Shown: positions 31,262-42,362, counted from the stretch's first letter. The stretch: 64,000 nt of DNA from Trichobilharzia szidati (GCA_944472155.2 OX235273.1:106042582-106106581); one strand, 5' to 3'. Program-made: numbers and translations. The notes: generated by a model from the sequence alone, not told the origin.

Positions 31262-31830
31262 AACCCAGTGGGTGCGTACTGCCGATGATTCCCAAACTAG
31301 GATGAAACAGCAGCTGTCCAGTACTCCCTGGTTTTCAATGGTTCTCTAACTGATATCAGTCCGTGATCAACTCGTAAAACATAACTAATCCTTACAAACC
31401 AAACTATAGAAAATAAATCTGATACTCGCTAGTGACTTGCTACAGGATGGAGCTTCCTGGAGTTCTAGTGAGAAGTCGTGACCAGTGAGGTCCAATTAGA
31501 TGTCACGTGTGTGGATGGATGTCCCACCAACGACAATGGTTGGGGTCGCGCTAAATCACGAATTGGTAGAAGTTAGAATTCATGGGCTGGCCACTGAATC
31601 GGGTCCCAGTGGCTGAATGGTATACGAGCTTGCCTTGTAACCGGAAGGTCCTGGGTTCGAATCCCAGTGGGTGCGTACTGACGATGATTCCCAAACTAGG
31701 ATGAAACAGCAGCTGTCCAGTACTCCCTGGTTTCCAGTGGTTCTCTAACTGATATCAGTCCGTGATCAACTCGTAAAACATAACTAATACTTACAAACCA
31801 AACTATAGAAAATTACATTACTTATTATTT
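31262..31830 (+). mobile_element. Family B tandem dimer (399-nt period)
   Basis: A partial unit (end of head, hammerhead, tail; 31,262-31,425) is followed head-to-tail by a complete unit: 5' domain 31,430-31,600, head with GTGGCTGAATGGTATACGAG and GGGTTCGAATCCCAG 31,600-31,670, hammerhead 31,672-31,727, tail to 31,830. The predicted cleavage points are 31,318/31,319 and 31,717/31,718, exactly 399 nt apart. Cores read CCGATGA and ACGATGA, so both are mutated at U4. Confidence 0.85.
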
Positions 31831-32945
31831 CGCAGTTAGGTGTTAGCAATTTCATGTCCACCACTTTCTTCATCGGATATAATCCGTTCCAAATAAGATG
31901 TCGTAGAGTTTTTACACTTAGTCATTCGAGCATTATGTCCTGTATAATTGCTTCTAGTCCTACCTGATGAGATACAGCAAATAGGGAGAGTTGTGTATTA
32001 GACAGTATGCTCACACTCGGACAAAATGATATTCGTTAATTCCATGCATGAGTTCAAGTGTCTGCCTACAACAGTATTAACGAGTAGGTTTCAGCATTAT
32101 GCCACTATCACTCTCTCTGCCGACAGCTTTTACTGCCCTTCATAAATGTAAAAGTAGAGACTGAGAAACATCTTTCTAGAAACCACTATGATATGGAAAG
32201 ACCAGGAAAGATCAGAGGAAAGACATAATCCGAGCTATTCAACATTCGCCTTAGTTTCAACTTCAACGCCATCTGTGAAACAAAAATCGTGGTAACTCAT
32301 CACTGGTTGACACATATAAGTTGTTTTATTTTTTTAACAAATGAACCTAGAACTTGGTTTGTTTTGTCATTCATAAAACAGTTTCAGGCACTTCACAATG
32401 GTATTATATCAATCTAATGTGCATCAAGTATATCATAGAATGACTTTGAATTTCAGATACATAATCCATATTTCAAGCATCAACATGTATTTATTATTAA
32501 CGTGTGCGAATTACTACTATTTTTTTTAAACTTCTTTAAAATTCCAGTATCCCTGAGAATATATTCTGTTTAAATTACACATTTTCCCCTCAATTTTATG
32601 ATTGATGGGTATGCAATGTACTCAAAAATCAAAAATTGAACACAAGGACAATGTTGCCTACATACCAAAAAGAATAAAGGACTGCCCACTCTCCCTGTGT
32701 GTATGAAAGTTGGCCACTGTGTGGTAGTACGTAATTACTTATCACCTTGTTTATTGTGAATCACAAAATGAAACATGTTATATCAGATGAAAATACTGCA
32801 GTGGGGAATGTGTGAAAATTAAAGATAGTACTGGAGACCAGAATACGCGAAACTCCGATCAGTTATTTCGATAAGCGTTATGATTGGCAGTTGGCTTAAA
32901 TCACTAGGATACTTATTACCTGGATTTTTAATACAAAATAAACCA
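31831..32945. other. No gene recognised
   Basis: More than 1 kb of apparently unique AT-rich DNA. No open frame with splice context stands out. Confidence 0.4.
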
Positions 32946-33059
32946 TTAAATTTCTTATTAATTGATTGGTGTGCCCCTGTGTCGCACACAAATGTTTAAT
33001 TGGCTTACAACCTGCTGCTGTGGTTCTCTTGAAAGAGGCGAGTAGTTGGTGTTTGTTTT

Positions 33060-33192
33060 TACTTCATATGGGACAGAAGTGAGTCATGAGGTAGACTGTC
33101 GATTATAATTTAACTTAAAGCATATTCTGAGAATTCCCTTCAGTGTGTAAACATTTTGCCTAGAATAAAGCTATTATTATAATGCTGGGAGC
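33060..33192 (+). mobile_element. LINE 3' tail (LINE-K/J type)
   Basis: CATATTCTGAGAATTCCC, TGTGTAAACATTTTGCCTAG, AATAAAGCTATTATTAT matches the tail of the CR1-like element at 21.1 kb in order and spacing. Possible upstream extension to about 32,950. Confidence 0.5.
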
Positions 33193-33194
33193 GA

Positions 33195-33495
33195 ACCAAC
33201 CAGGAACCGATTGTGAAACAAATAGGCAGGAAGAAATGGAGATGGATTGGTCATACTCTGAGGAAACCATCAAGTGACATCACTAGACAAGCCCTCGAGT
33301 GGAATCCGAAAGGGAAGCGGCGAGTTGGTCGTCAGTGCAAGGGTGACTTGGAGGAGGTCATGTGAAGAGGAGATGAAAGCGTGTGGGCAGACTTGGAGCC
33401 AGGTGAAGACTCGAGCAGAGAACCAAACCCAATGGAGACGCACGGCTGAAGCCCTATGTTCCTCTAGGAATTAAAGGAAACAATAATAATAATAT
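33195..33495 (+). pseudogene. LINE-R 3' end, in-frame subfamily
   Basis: ACCGATTGTGAAACAAATAG, GAAATGGAGATGGATTGGTC, then ACAAGCCCTCGAGTGGAATC without the AGTG insertion. The tail is CCCTATGTTCCTCTAGGAAT with (AAT)n. 5'-truncated. Confidence 0.75.
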
Positions 33496-33499
33496 AATG

Positions 33500-33712
33500 C
33501 GCTTATTGAAGTTGGGACACGGATCAGTGTCAGTCAGAGAACTATTGAAAACCAGGGAGTACCTGACATATATATTGTCCTATTCTGGAACTCTTAAGCA
33601 GTACGCGAGCGGAACCCAAACGAGAATCCAGCGTATGACTCTAAGGTTAAAAAGCAAGCGCGTTAGCCATTCAGCCACTTAGATGGATTTTAACTTCTAC
33701 CAATTTACCGCC
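33500..33712 (-). mobile_element. Family B SINE
   Basis: Minus-strand head with TTGGGTTCCGCTCGCG and a ribozyme module: stem I GTACTG, core CTTAAGA, GTTCC/GGAC, GAAA lost. Confidence 0.6.
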
Positions 33713-33727
33713 ACCACTCTTTTGGAA

Positions 33728-34105
33728 GTGTGTGGGCGGTTGTTACTTCCCGGCTGCCCACACCAGTTAGTATAAGCCACGTAGGGAGGTGTAGACTTCC
33801 TGGTTGGGGACCTCGGGACAGTAAAAACCAATGTTTGGAAACAATTGGTGACATAGCTCAAAATCGTTCTCAATGGCGCAGATGCATCCACTCCTTGTGA
33901 CTTATGATTTCCAATGAAACTGTTTTGTTCTCCGTTATTACTATTCCTTTATCTCACACCTCTGTTTACTGACTATATTATGCATTTCTTCTACTTTTTT
34001 CTCTTGCTTTGTGTGCTACATGGAGTGTGGCGACTTGAACTGCCGCACATATGTGCAAAGTTCTATGTCGAAAACCGACCGACCGCCACCCATTGTCATC
34101 GAACA
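33728..34105 (+). pseudogene. LINE-W C-terminal end and 3' tail
   Basis: GGGAGGTGTAGACTTCCTGG, GGGGACCTCGGGACAGTAAA, GGTGACATAGCTCAAAATCG and CAATGGCGCAGATGCATCC encode the GRCRLPGWGPRD, DMAQNRSQWRRCIH blocks. The tail ACATGGAGTGTGGCGACTTG follows. 5'-truncated. Confidence 0.75.
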
Positions 34106-34462
34106 ATGCTAGTCCCTTCAAAATGATTAAGTGGATCTCAGTTTTGACGATTTCTCAGTAGAACTCCAGGACACTGTATCCGGTAGTCAGTCATTAATAA
34201 ACATAGCGCCGGCTTTATAAATCACAAGCTGCCAGGAGTTGGAATTCACGAGCCAGCCAATCAGCTTCATCTGAATTACCAATAGACTCGCCTCCTGGTT
34301 TCATTCCCTAGTGGGAATCATGGCGCACACTACTGAAGAGTTTCAAACTAGGACGAAACCTCTCTTTAGTGTTCCCTGACAGTTTTCAAAGGTTTCCTAA
34401 TTGATGTCAATTCATCATCTAACCTGAAACCGGTTAAATCTCTCTGGTAAACCAACAGTGTG
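34085..34462. mobile_element. Family B inverted pair
   Basis: Minus-strand 5' domain (34,085-34,212) faces a plus copy (34,214-34,462). The plus ribozyme has core CTGAAGA, stem II GTTT/GGAC (G-U pairs retained) with loop CAAACTA, and GAAA. The TTAGTG cleavage arm pairs with ACACT. Confidence 0.65.
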
Positions 34463-34469
34463 GAATAGC

Positions 34470-35030
34470 AAATCTTGAAATAATCAATGATTCGTTTAAC
34501 TTCACAATAAAATCTCCTAAGAGGCATGTGGATTAATGCGCATAACATGCTACTTCGCGTGTTACTATTGACTACCATAAAATAATGACATCAGTCTGAG
34601 TCATAATGGATTAAATCAGTATGAGGTCAAATGTCACAAAAATCTCATCTTGTATTACACTTTCCACTTGACCTTTCATTGAAAGAAAGCAGATCAATAA
34701 AAACTGACCTGTTTCCCTACACTAAATTTTTATCTTGATTATTCTTCATTCTGTACAGACAAAATAATAATGATAGGACAAATTATGTTTATTGACCTTT
34801 CTCACACTCGAGTTGCTTAGGTTCTCATCTTTAAGGCATTACGTAATCATGGTTGAGTAGAAACAGTAGGCGTATAATAAAGCAGTTGAGTCATATTTTT
34901 GTTTGTATGTTAATTAGAAGTCTCTTAATGAAAACACTATTTCGCTACAAACAAATAATGTGTCAAAGTTGTGTAGGAATTGGAGGCTGTATTAATGAGA
35001 CTTAACAGTTACACCAGTTACATTCATTAC
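34470..35030. other. No gene recognised
   Basis: AT-rich, no repeat family identified. Confidence 0.35.
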
Positions 35031-35034
35031 TAAT

Positions 35035-35330
35035 TAAGATATTGGTTGGAGGCAATCGACAGGAAACCCTACTTCACTTGGGTTTCGTGCTAGTTGGCAC
35101 TTGTCAGCAAGGCGTCTCGGAAATCATGAAGGAACTCATGTCCTTTCTGAGATTCGAATCCACATCACCCAATGCTACAGTCAGAGACATTACCACTCAA
35201 CTATTCAGGCCGCAACTAACTTCCTGTAGGACTACATTGGATACTTCGATTGGACATTAGGTAGGAACTAGTGTCACGCGTCTAATTATTGATGTTGGTG
35301 CAGATTGAATTCTGTCAGTCAACATTGCGA
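35035..35330 (-). mobile_element. Family F SINE
   Basis: Minus strand: 5' start GTCCAATCGAAGTATCC, head (CTGAATAGTTGAGTGGTAATG, GGATTCGAATCTCAG) and hammerhead-like tail (CTGACAA, GTGC/GCAC, GAAA, CCCA). Plus-strand sequence right of the head (to 35,330) carries another F tail part. Confidence 0.7.
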
Positions 35331-35339
35331 ACACACTCC

Positions 35340-35465
35340 GAACCTAGAAGGTATTTCTTCCTGTCTGGGGCTCATCAGCTGGGTGTACCTGCACCCTTAG
35401 TGAGTGATAATATTCTCAGTGAGACTCAGGCCCTGTACCCATCGCATAAGAGCCACTTTTTGTGG
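35340..35465 (-). mobile_element. Smα-like (family A) tail with intact CTGATGA box
   Basis: Minus strand: GGTACACCCAG, CTGATGA, GCCCCAGACAGGAA, GAAATACC. Both core boxes are consensus, including C3. Stem II's closing pair is a G-A mismatch and stem I is partly mispaired. Confidence 0.6.
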
Positions 35466-36055
35466 AACAGGTATGACTGGAAACTGTCTATTCACACTTG
35501 TGGCTTCATGTTGATATATACAGACTGAAGTGATCAGTCTTTATTATGGAACTGATGCTTTGATATTACCAGGACTGCTAACTAAAACTTACTCTCTTTG
35601 ATGATGTCTAGCAGAGAAATGCAGGATGCTATTCTGTAAATAATAGTGAATGACTTTTCAGTATCACACAGATAAAGTAATGTTAAATTATACCAAGTTA
35701 CAGTCCTGAAGAAATACACTTAGGCAGAGTGAATTACTGTACAAATATAATGTGCCGGTCAAAAAAATTATCTAATTAATGTCTTACATTCCAGGATGAT
35801 TACTGCTCAAAAGTATATTATTATTTTCATCTTGACTTCTAGTTTAGTCGCCTTAATTTTTATCAGTCCAGCTAGTAGACCTGACAGACAAATGCAGTCT
35901 CACCTTCATTACTAACAGCTTGACGGATGAGACAATTGTACAATTCTGGGTAAATAATTTAACTGAGAATTTAAAACAATTTTATCGAATATAGTTTGAT
36001 TGACGAGTTACTCCCGATAGCTTCGGTTATTACATAAAATTAAATATTAATCACG
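35466..36055. other. No gene recognised
   Basis: AT-rich. No recognisable feature. Confidence 0.35.
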
Positions 36056-36057
36056 GC

Positions 36058-36925
36058 AATTTATGTCGAAGATCTACAGGCAAAAATCAACAAAATGCCA
36101 GAAGAAGCAGCGAAGACAGAACTTCAGGTGAACACAGAGAATATTGTGATGATTTGTTTTTATTCCTTTACGTTCCCAATGGATCATAGGGCTTCAAGCT
36201 GGTGGCTTGAAGTTTCGGTAGCAGTGGTGTTTATTTTTATGGGATGGGGTTGCCAGCCTCATGCCCAACCTTCCCTCTTTACCAGTCTTATTACTGGCTT
36301 AGCGAGGTAAAGGGGTGCGTCGTCTGGGGATCGAACCCCGAACCACATGAGGCGTTGTTGGCGAGCATTCTACCGCTGTGTCACCGACTCACATATTGTG
36401 ACGATGAAGACTGCAAATCAAAAACAACAACACCAGTGACTACTAACGGGAGAAATTTCAAGAAAATCACCTCCTACACTCATCTAGGCATCATCTTTTC
36501 AACTACAGTCGGCAGAGATGAGGATATCTCAGCATAATGAGCAAGATTAGGATTTTCAACACTAATGTCACGTCAGTCAGTGTCTCTGTATAATTCCGAG
36601 ACGTGGTGCACACATCACGAAGTGTTTCTAACAGCTCCATGCTGGCCAGAAAGGTTAACTGACAGTCAAAATATTCTGGCAATGAACCGAACAAATATGC
36701 AAAAGAAGAAAATAGAGTTAGACTATATATGAACCGATGAGACCGCTGACCCGAATCACGCGTCAGGTCTTCGAGTGGAACCCGAATGGGAAACGACGAG
36801 TTTAACGTCGGTTTTTCAGGTGACATGGAGGAGATTGCGGAACCAGGTAAAACAGACCACGGAGAACAGAGTGAGATGAAGTCCTATCTTCCACTGGAAA
36901 CCCAAGGAAATAATAATAATACTAA
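36058..36925 (+). pseudogene. LINE-R interrupted by a SINE-C insertion
   Basis: GTCGAAGATCTACAGGCAAA and AGAAGCAGCGAAGACAGAAC (before 36,152) resume after 36,393 with ACTAACGGGAGAAATTTCAAG, the YTHLGIIFSTTVG block and the GTCTTCGAGTGGAACCCG stretch (in-frame subfamily). The tail is TTCCACTGGAAACCCAAGG with AATAATAAT. It is older than the SINE inside it. Confidence 0.8.
36153..36392 (-). mobile_element. SINE-C inserted in LINE-R, with target-site duplication
   Basis: Reversed SINE-C, about 240 bp: A-rich tail (reads TTTGTTTTTATTCC on plus) at the left, then 3' hairpin region, body, and tRNA-like head (box B GGGTTCGATCCC on minus) at the right. Flanked by ATATTGTGATGA (36,141-36,152) and ATATTGTGACGA (36,393-36,404). 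Confidence 0.85.
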
Positions 36926-37254
36926 CAGTGAAATGCTACAATAATGATTAGAACATTAAACGCTAGCCCTTACATCTAATTTATCAAATTCGAACTAATA
37001 ATCCAGTTAGTAGATTTTCTAGATGAATAGTTGACACTAGTGAATATTTTTCGATTATAGAATTGTCAGAATTCACCGCCTATACGTTCGCATACTTCAA
37101 AATTCTGTCGATGAAAAGTTGTAAAAACTGTATGCTAACCTGATTCTAGGCAGTTTACAGAACTATGACTACTTCAAATTCATGATTCACTAACATTAAA
37201 ATGTTTTGTTTTTTTAAAATCTAAAATATTCTTTTTATTATCAACACCTTATTA

Positions 37255-37512
37255 TATTTTATTTTCAGTGTACAAACTACTAACAAGGAGGTGAAGCGAT
37301 TCAACAACGAAAAAGTTACACACACAAGGATGGTGATGATGATAACACTAGTGTTTACAGCGTTCTGTTTCTTCAAGAAAACAATTGTGGGGGGGTGGTG
37401 GAACGATAAAAGATCTAACCATACTTTAAAGTGGATTCTAACTGTGTCCTATCCTATATGCATAGATATTTTTATTTGTTGGCCTAGCCTCTTCAGCCTC
37501 TCAGAGGACTAA
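37255..37512 (+). CDS. Weak candidate terminal exon, unknown protein
   Basis: A pyrimidine-rich tract ending TTTATTTTCAG (to 37,268) precedes an open frame in phase 1 to TAA at 37,512. The product includes NKEVKRFNNEKVTHTRMVMM, then a hydrophobic stretch. The charged loop followed by ITLVFTAFCF is faintly like the loop 3/TM6 region of rhodopsin-like receptors, but later motifs are missing. Chance is at least as likely. Confidence 0.15.
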   Translation, partial: YFIFSVQTTNKEVKRFNNEKVTHTRMVMMITLVFTAFCFFKKTIVGGWWNDKRSNHTLKWILTVSYPICIDIFICWPSLFSLSED

Positions 37513-37519
37513 TGCTACT

Positions 37520-37985
37520 TTCCATTGATTCATTCACTTACACACACACACACACAAACAAACCCTGCTTATCAGCAGGCACACACATACACACACGTAT
37601 TTGTCTACCTATTGCCTACCTTCTTAACGAAATTCTTCTCCTTAGACAAAGTTTTGCGTGGAAAAACAACAGATAACATCTTCTTGTGTGTACATAAATC
37701 GTTGAAAAGCAATAATAATAATTATTATTATTATAGTAATACTTGAAAAACAAAGTAAAGATGACGAGTTTAAGTGTAGAATACTCGGTTATTATTACTA
37801 TCGACTCTCCTTTTACAGTAATCTTTTGCCCATCGAATTTCCAGTCTAACTGAGTATTTCACTCATCTCAAATAATTTGTGAGCATATCTCATTCATATC
37901 AATATGACTCTAAATGTTTGATAAAACATATTCCTGAAAAAAATTCACTGCTGAACTGCCCAAACGTAATGATGAGTTGCCGTTG
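37520..37985. other. (CA)n and (AAT)n, no gene
   Basis: Simple repeats at 37,535-37,600 and 37,710-37,740. Remaining DNA is unremarkable. Confidence 0.45.
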
Positions 37986-37986
37986 T

Positions 37987-38178
37987 TTTTCGTTTTATTC
38001 CTTTACGTTTCCAGTGGAACATAGGGCCACTTCAAGCTAGAGGCTTGAAGTTTCTGTAGCAGTAGTGTTTATTTATACCCAGTCTTGCCTCTTTACCACT
38101 CTTATTGCTGGCTTAGCGATTTAAAGAAGTGCGTCCGTGGCCGGAGATTGAACCCCGGACCACCTGAGTGGTTATGTA
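37987..38178 (-). mobile_element. SINE-C
   Basis: Plus strand reads TTATTCCTTTACGTTTCCAG, TGGAACATAGGGCCACTTC, TTTACCACTCTTATTGCTGG, GATTGAACCCCGGACCACC: the reversed SINE-C tail, body and head. Confidence 0.75.
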
Positions 38179-38184
38179 ATAGTT

Positions 38185-38400
38185 GATTCTAGATAGCAGT
38201 ATGATTTGGGAGGCTAGTCTCCGCCTGTTTTGCGTTTCGTCATCTGAATGTGTACCTACTATCCGTAGTTCCCGATAGGAATCGAACTTCTTTTCAGAAA
38301 CGAAAGAGTTAACTATTAGGTCGGTGAGCCACGACAGTCACCTCTTGTTTGCTAGGTGGTGGGGAGAGATTCATAGTCCCTGTTGACATGTCGGCCCCTA
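38185..38400 (-). mobile_element. Smα-like SINE (family A)
   Basis: Minus strand: head with GTGGCTCACCGACCTAATAG and AGTTCGATTCC, then GGTACACATTCAG, ATGACGA, AACGC and AGGC. The hammerhead is degraded, again with A at position 3. Confidence 0.55.
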
Positions 38401-38509
38401 GTATGGCTGCATTTTAGGATACGAATAACATATGTAACACTTTGATTTACTTGGCAGTTGTGTTTCTTCACCAGGGCTTTTGCACATCTATCTCATGAAT
38501 ATGCATTTT

Positions 38510-38735
38510 TTAAAATTTACATTTCACTCCAGTGGTACGGTTATAGAATGCTTGTCAAACGCACACAAGTGACCACGTTCGACTTCTAGTCGATACACGT
38601 AGTCGATGGTAAGCCCGGAAAAAGAGAGAGGTTAGGAACAGAGTTAGCAACCTCACCTATTGAAAAAGGAACACCATCACTACCGAAGCTTCAAAGCTTA
38701 AAGCTCGAAGTTCCACTTAGATCCATTAGTATAAG
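38510..38735 (+). mobile_element. SINE-C-like, diverged
   Basis: Head remnant (AGTGGTACGGTTATAGAATG, CGTTCGACTTC), body GGTTAGGAACAGAGTTAGCA and ACTACCGAAGCTTCAAAGC, then a worn tail. Confidence 0.5.
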
Positions 38736-38739
38736 AACT

Positions 38740-39405
38740 AATAAAAATAGTAATGTGGTTAACAAAAAATCAATTACTTAGTATACATTTACGCATTAAA
38801 CTATGATTAATCTCGAGGTTGCTTAAATTCAGACAAATGGTAAGGATTTTGAGCACACAGACTGTGGATATGTGACCTGTTCACGTGAATCATTCATAAC
38901 CTACAGACCAGAAAACGTTCACCAACATTCTTAGGATGGTAAAACATTTTTTTGGCCCCCTGCTCCAAGGATAGTTTAACCAGTGTTTTAGGAGGACTCT
39001 GAGGCAGCCTACAATATTGCATAATTAGTGAGGTGGTTTGATGGTTGGTAGCTGATAAAATAATGATTGTTCAGCATGTTATGTATGTGATATTTTTCTC
39101 ATTATATCTGCTACAATATAAGGAGTTTTACAAACTCTATATGGCCTACAATTTCTGTTTATCAAGGGGTCAAAGTTAATGGAGAGAGGGGAAATGGACA
39201 GTGACCTCAAATGAATGAATGGATGAATGAATGTCAAGTGCTTGAATCAATGAGGCATATCGTAGGGTTATACATATTATCTATGACAATTTCCTATGCA
39301 GAGTAACGCTCAGTTTCTGACGGGACATATTAGACAATATCCTTTAATACCTTCAACTCAAATAACTGTAAACTTTCCAGCAAAATTTTGCTGATTACTA
39401 ACTGA
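38740..39405. other. No gene recognised
   Basis: AT-rich DNA with an (AATG)n patch near 39,215. Confidence 0.4.
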
Positions 39406-39409
39406 TTGG

Positions 39410-39870
39410 ATGATTGCGTTTCAACATAGAACACATACCACAGAAGTGTGATTTTGAGCCATTTCACCAATAGTCTCGACCATTTTTTTCCTTCACGTTC
39501 CCCAGTGGAACATAGGGCTTCAAGCTAGTGGCTTGAAGTTTCTGTAGCAGTGTTTATTTTTACAGGATGGGGTTGCTAGCCTCATGCCAAACCTTTCCTC
39601 TTCACCAGCATTATTTCTGGCTTAGCGAGGTAAAGGAGTGCGTCTGTGGCTGGGAATCGAACCCCGGACCATATGCATGGTCGGCGAGCGTCCTAACCGC
39701 TATGCCACCGACGCAGTCTCGACCATTAGCTCTTAGAATCCTGAGGACCTCAACTAGCCAGTCTGTACCTTTGTATGAAGCTAAAACCAACTATAAAATT
39801 ATTCGTGCATTAATCCAGTGTTCGGATTTGAACCCCGCTAACTCTTTTCCAGCGCAGTACCATTGTCAAC
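39410..39870 (-). pseudogene. LINE-W 3' end interrupted by SINE-C
   Basis: GCGTTTCAACATAGAACACA and GATTTTGAGCCATTTCACC on the left, and GAATCCTGAGGACCTCAACT, CCAGTCTGTACC on the right, are the two halves of the reversed LINE-W tail. The SINE splits it at GTCTCGACCATT. Confidence 0.7.
39487..39715 (-). mobile_element. SINE-C with perfect 12-bp target-site duplication
   Basis: 229 bp in reverse orientation, starting at the T-run and ending at GCCACCGACGCA. Flanks GTCTCGACCATT (39,475-39,486) and GTCTCGACCATT (39,716-39,727) are identical. Confidence 0.9.
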
Positions 39871-39874
39871 TAAC

Positions 39875-40650
39875 ATTTCTTGGCGAAGAAGACGGTAGTT
39901 TAGCATGTGTAAGCCATGTCCAACTCCATCGACTGACTCACTATATTATACCACTTAACGCCAGAGATAGAACAAGCAAGTTTCAAAAACACACTCTTGG
40001 CGCCATTTCATAACTACCGCAATTAACGAAAACACCAAAACGTTTACACACATTCTGCGTAATATAATCAACAAAAAAAATCAATTTATCTTGAAATATC
40101 TTGAAAGAAGCATTCTTCCAAAGTCAGTCATATATCTTATCATCTAAAAGGGGACCATTTCAATCATTATTTTTTTATTTACTATCATTATTATTGTGTA
40201 TATGACGATAGTGTATGCAACACTAACACGAATACTTCATGACAAGAGATATAAGTATAATATGGTGAACAATTGATGATATATGCGCATCATCTCATGG
40301 TGAAATTTTGAGAAAAATAATAACCATACACACCCTAGTAAGCTATCCATCTACCTATCTACCTACACATGTACGTACGCACGCACGCACACGCACACAC
40401 AAACACACTCATGCATGCACATACAATCATCATTATAAAAAGAAACAAGCATTACATATTGATTGTACCATTCAATCAGATAATATCATAGAAAAAACAT
40501 TGATTTTTATACCTTTATATACACATTTACTGGAAGGCAAAGCAAAGCGAAGCGTAAAACAGAAATAGAAGAGAATATAAGAAAAGGCAACATGACTAAA
40601 CAAAAAGAAGCTGAGGATAGTTACTCATCGAAGAGATTTCTAAGTGGTTG
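39875..40650. other. No gene recognised
   Basis: AT-rich with (CA)/(CGCA) repeats near 40,380. The 86-residue frame there is repeat derived. Confidence 0.45.
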
Positions 40651-40654
40651 CATT

Positions 40655-40868
40655 ATGTCGTGAATTGACAGAAGTCAGAATTTATGGGCAATTGGAGCGG
40701 GTCCCAGCGGCTTAATGGTCTACGAGTTAGCTCGCCTTGTAACCACCAGTAGGTCCTGGGATCGAACCATGGTGATAGGTGCTTACTAGTGAAGAGTCCC
40801 AAATTGGGACGAAACAGCTGCCCAGTACTCCTAGTAGGTTTTCAAACGACTACTGATAATAGCTAAAT
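40655..40868 (+). mobile_element. Family B SINE
   Basis: Head GGTCCCAGCGGCTTAATGG and GGGATCGAACC. Ribozyme module TACTA, GTGAAGA, GTCCC/GGGAC, GAAA, CAGCTG, CC, CAGTAC. C3 is G and the cut-site U is C. Stem II and III remain well paired. Confidence 0.75.
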
Positions 40869-40969
40869 GAGATTCCTTCTATCTTCTTCTAAGGTAGGGC
40901 AACGTATATGTGAAGAAAGCGAACACTGTGACGCCTGTAGGGTGGGTGATCAAGGAAGAGAGGTAGAAC

Positions 40970-41235
40970 GAGCCAGAGAGTGAGAATGTGTCAGTGCGAT
41001 TTAGAATGATTTTGAGCTATCTCACTAATAGTTTCAAGCCACTGGTTCCCAACAATCCACAGAATAGAATCACTCAGTCTACAGTACCCTACATGGTCAG
41101 CTCAAATCATGAATCGCAGACTTCAGAAAGTGATCCCATATCTTGGTTTGACCACCTCCCACTAAATCTTTTCCAACCTGATCCCATGTTAGTTAATAAT
41201 GCATTGTATGAGGGAGCCAGTTACCCACTGAATGG
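40970..41235 (-). pseudogene. LINE-W fragment
   Basis: TTTTGAGCTATCTCACTAAT and CTTGGTTTGACCACCTCCCA match 17,150-17,320 in order. Heavily decayed. Confidence 0.5.
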
Positions 41236-41317
41236 TAGAGAGACAGAAGGAATGAGAATTACGTAATAATATACCAAATAGTTCGCACAATTTTGATATT
41301 TTACAATGTTTTTTCTT

Positions 41318-41770
41318 TTATTCCTTTCAGTTTCTTATTTCTTCGGTGAAATTCTTACATCATAGAATACTTTTAGTTGGTAAGATGCATTCCCTGTGCT
41401 CGAGGATTGACTCTCGACAGATCAACTTTAACCCAGTTTACTAATCAATGGTAACACGAGGAATAAAGGGGGAAGGTTGAGGGTGTAGGGGTTAAAACTT
41501 TACTCGGTAATAAGAACAACACTATGGATACTGGAACTTCAAGATTTCAACGAAGGTGAAGCCCTATGTTCGATTCGGGAAGCAAGAGAATGAAGGGAAA
41601 AACAGTGATACAGAATTGTTTTTACTGATGATGATGGTGATGTTTCGAGCAGAATTTTGTTGCTGCTTTGTTTAAGTAATTCAGTTGTTTCTTATCCTTT
41701 GATTCTATTGCTGGTAATATTTTGCATATCTCTGGTACTGGGGTTGCGCCAATCCTATTGCAAGTATTAA
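41318..41770 (+). repeat. Direct duplication, copy 1 (contains an old SINE-C)
   Basis: Parallels 42,405-42,850 along its whole length: CAGTTTCTTA, ATTCTTxxxTCATAGAAT, AGTTTACTAATCAAT, GGAATAAAG, GAAGCCCTATGTTCGATTC and TAATATTTTGCATATCT. It includes a SINE-C-like segment and its flanks, so the two are duplicates of one insertion or of a larger shared repeat. Confidence 0.65.
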
Positions 41771-42149
41771 ATGTGTAGAGTCAATAAACAAAGGTATGTT
41801 GGCGGCCTGCATAAAATCTGAACTCCATCTCACGTTCACATTGTTCTAATCTATAAAAAATATTCCCTCTAGTGGTATTGTTCACTCTGGCAAGTATTTG
41901 AAATGTATACAGTTTGCTGACTCACTATTGTCAATAGAACTTGAGAAAAAAAAATCATAATCATGGATGACAATGTATCCCATCCTAGAATAAAGAACTA
42001 TTCCCGATATATTTTTAGTATAAAAAAAAACTGTCACTCCCAAGAGAATAAAACTGACCACCCCAGCAGTTTATTATGTCTTTGGGTGGCAAAATGTACT
42101 TGCACACTTTTTTTATAAACGGCTTTCAATAGCATGTCGTTTATTTATC

Positions 42150-42362
42150 AAAGGAGGCAGATAAGAGATATCATAATGGATTAGTTTGCGCTTCAGGTTG
42201 GACAGCATTGCTCCATGCGGTCTACTACCGATTACTACTTAACCTGAAGACACCAGACGAAGAGAATATATTAGACAATAAGTTCTGCCGAGAATTCCGT
42301 ACATTTTATAAAAACACTATCCAGAATACAGCTTTTATTATTACTGTTATTACTAATCAAAT
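42150..42362 (+). mobile_element. Repeat J (LINE-like 3' end), copy 2
   Basis: ATATCATAATGGATTAGTTTG, GGACAGCATTGCTCCATGCG, TTCTGCCGAGAATTCCGTAC, AGAATACAGCTTTTATTATT. Same order as 28,555-28,742. Confidence 0.55.

Noticed and set aside
37255..37512. G-protein-coupled receptor exon
   Set aside because: Only a loop/TM6-like flavour is present and no CWxP-type motif follows. Kept only as a very low-confidence exon.
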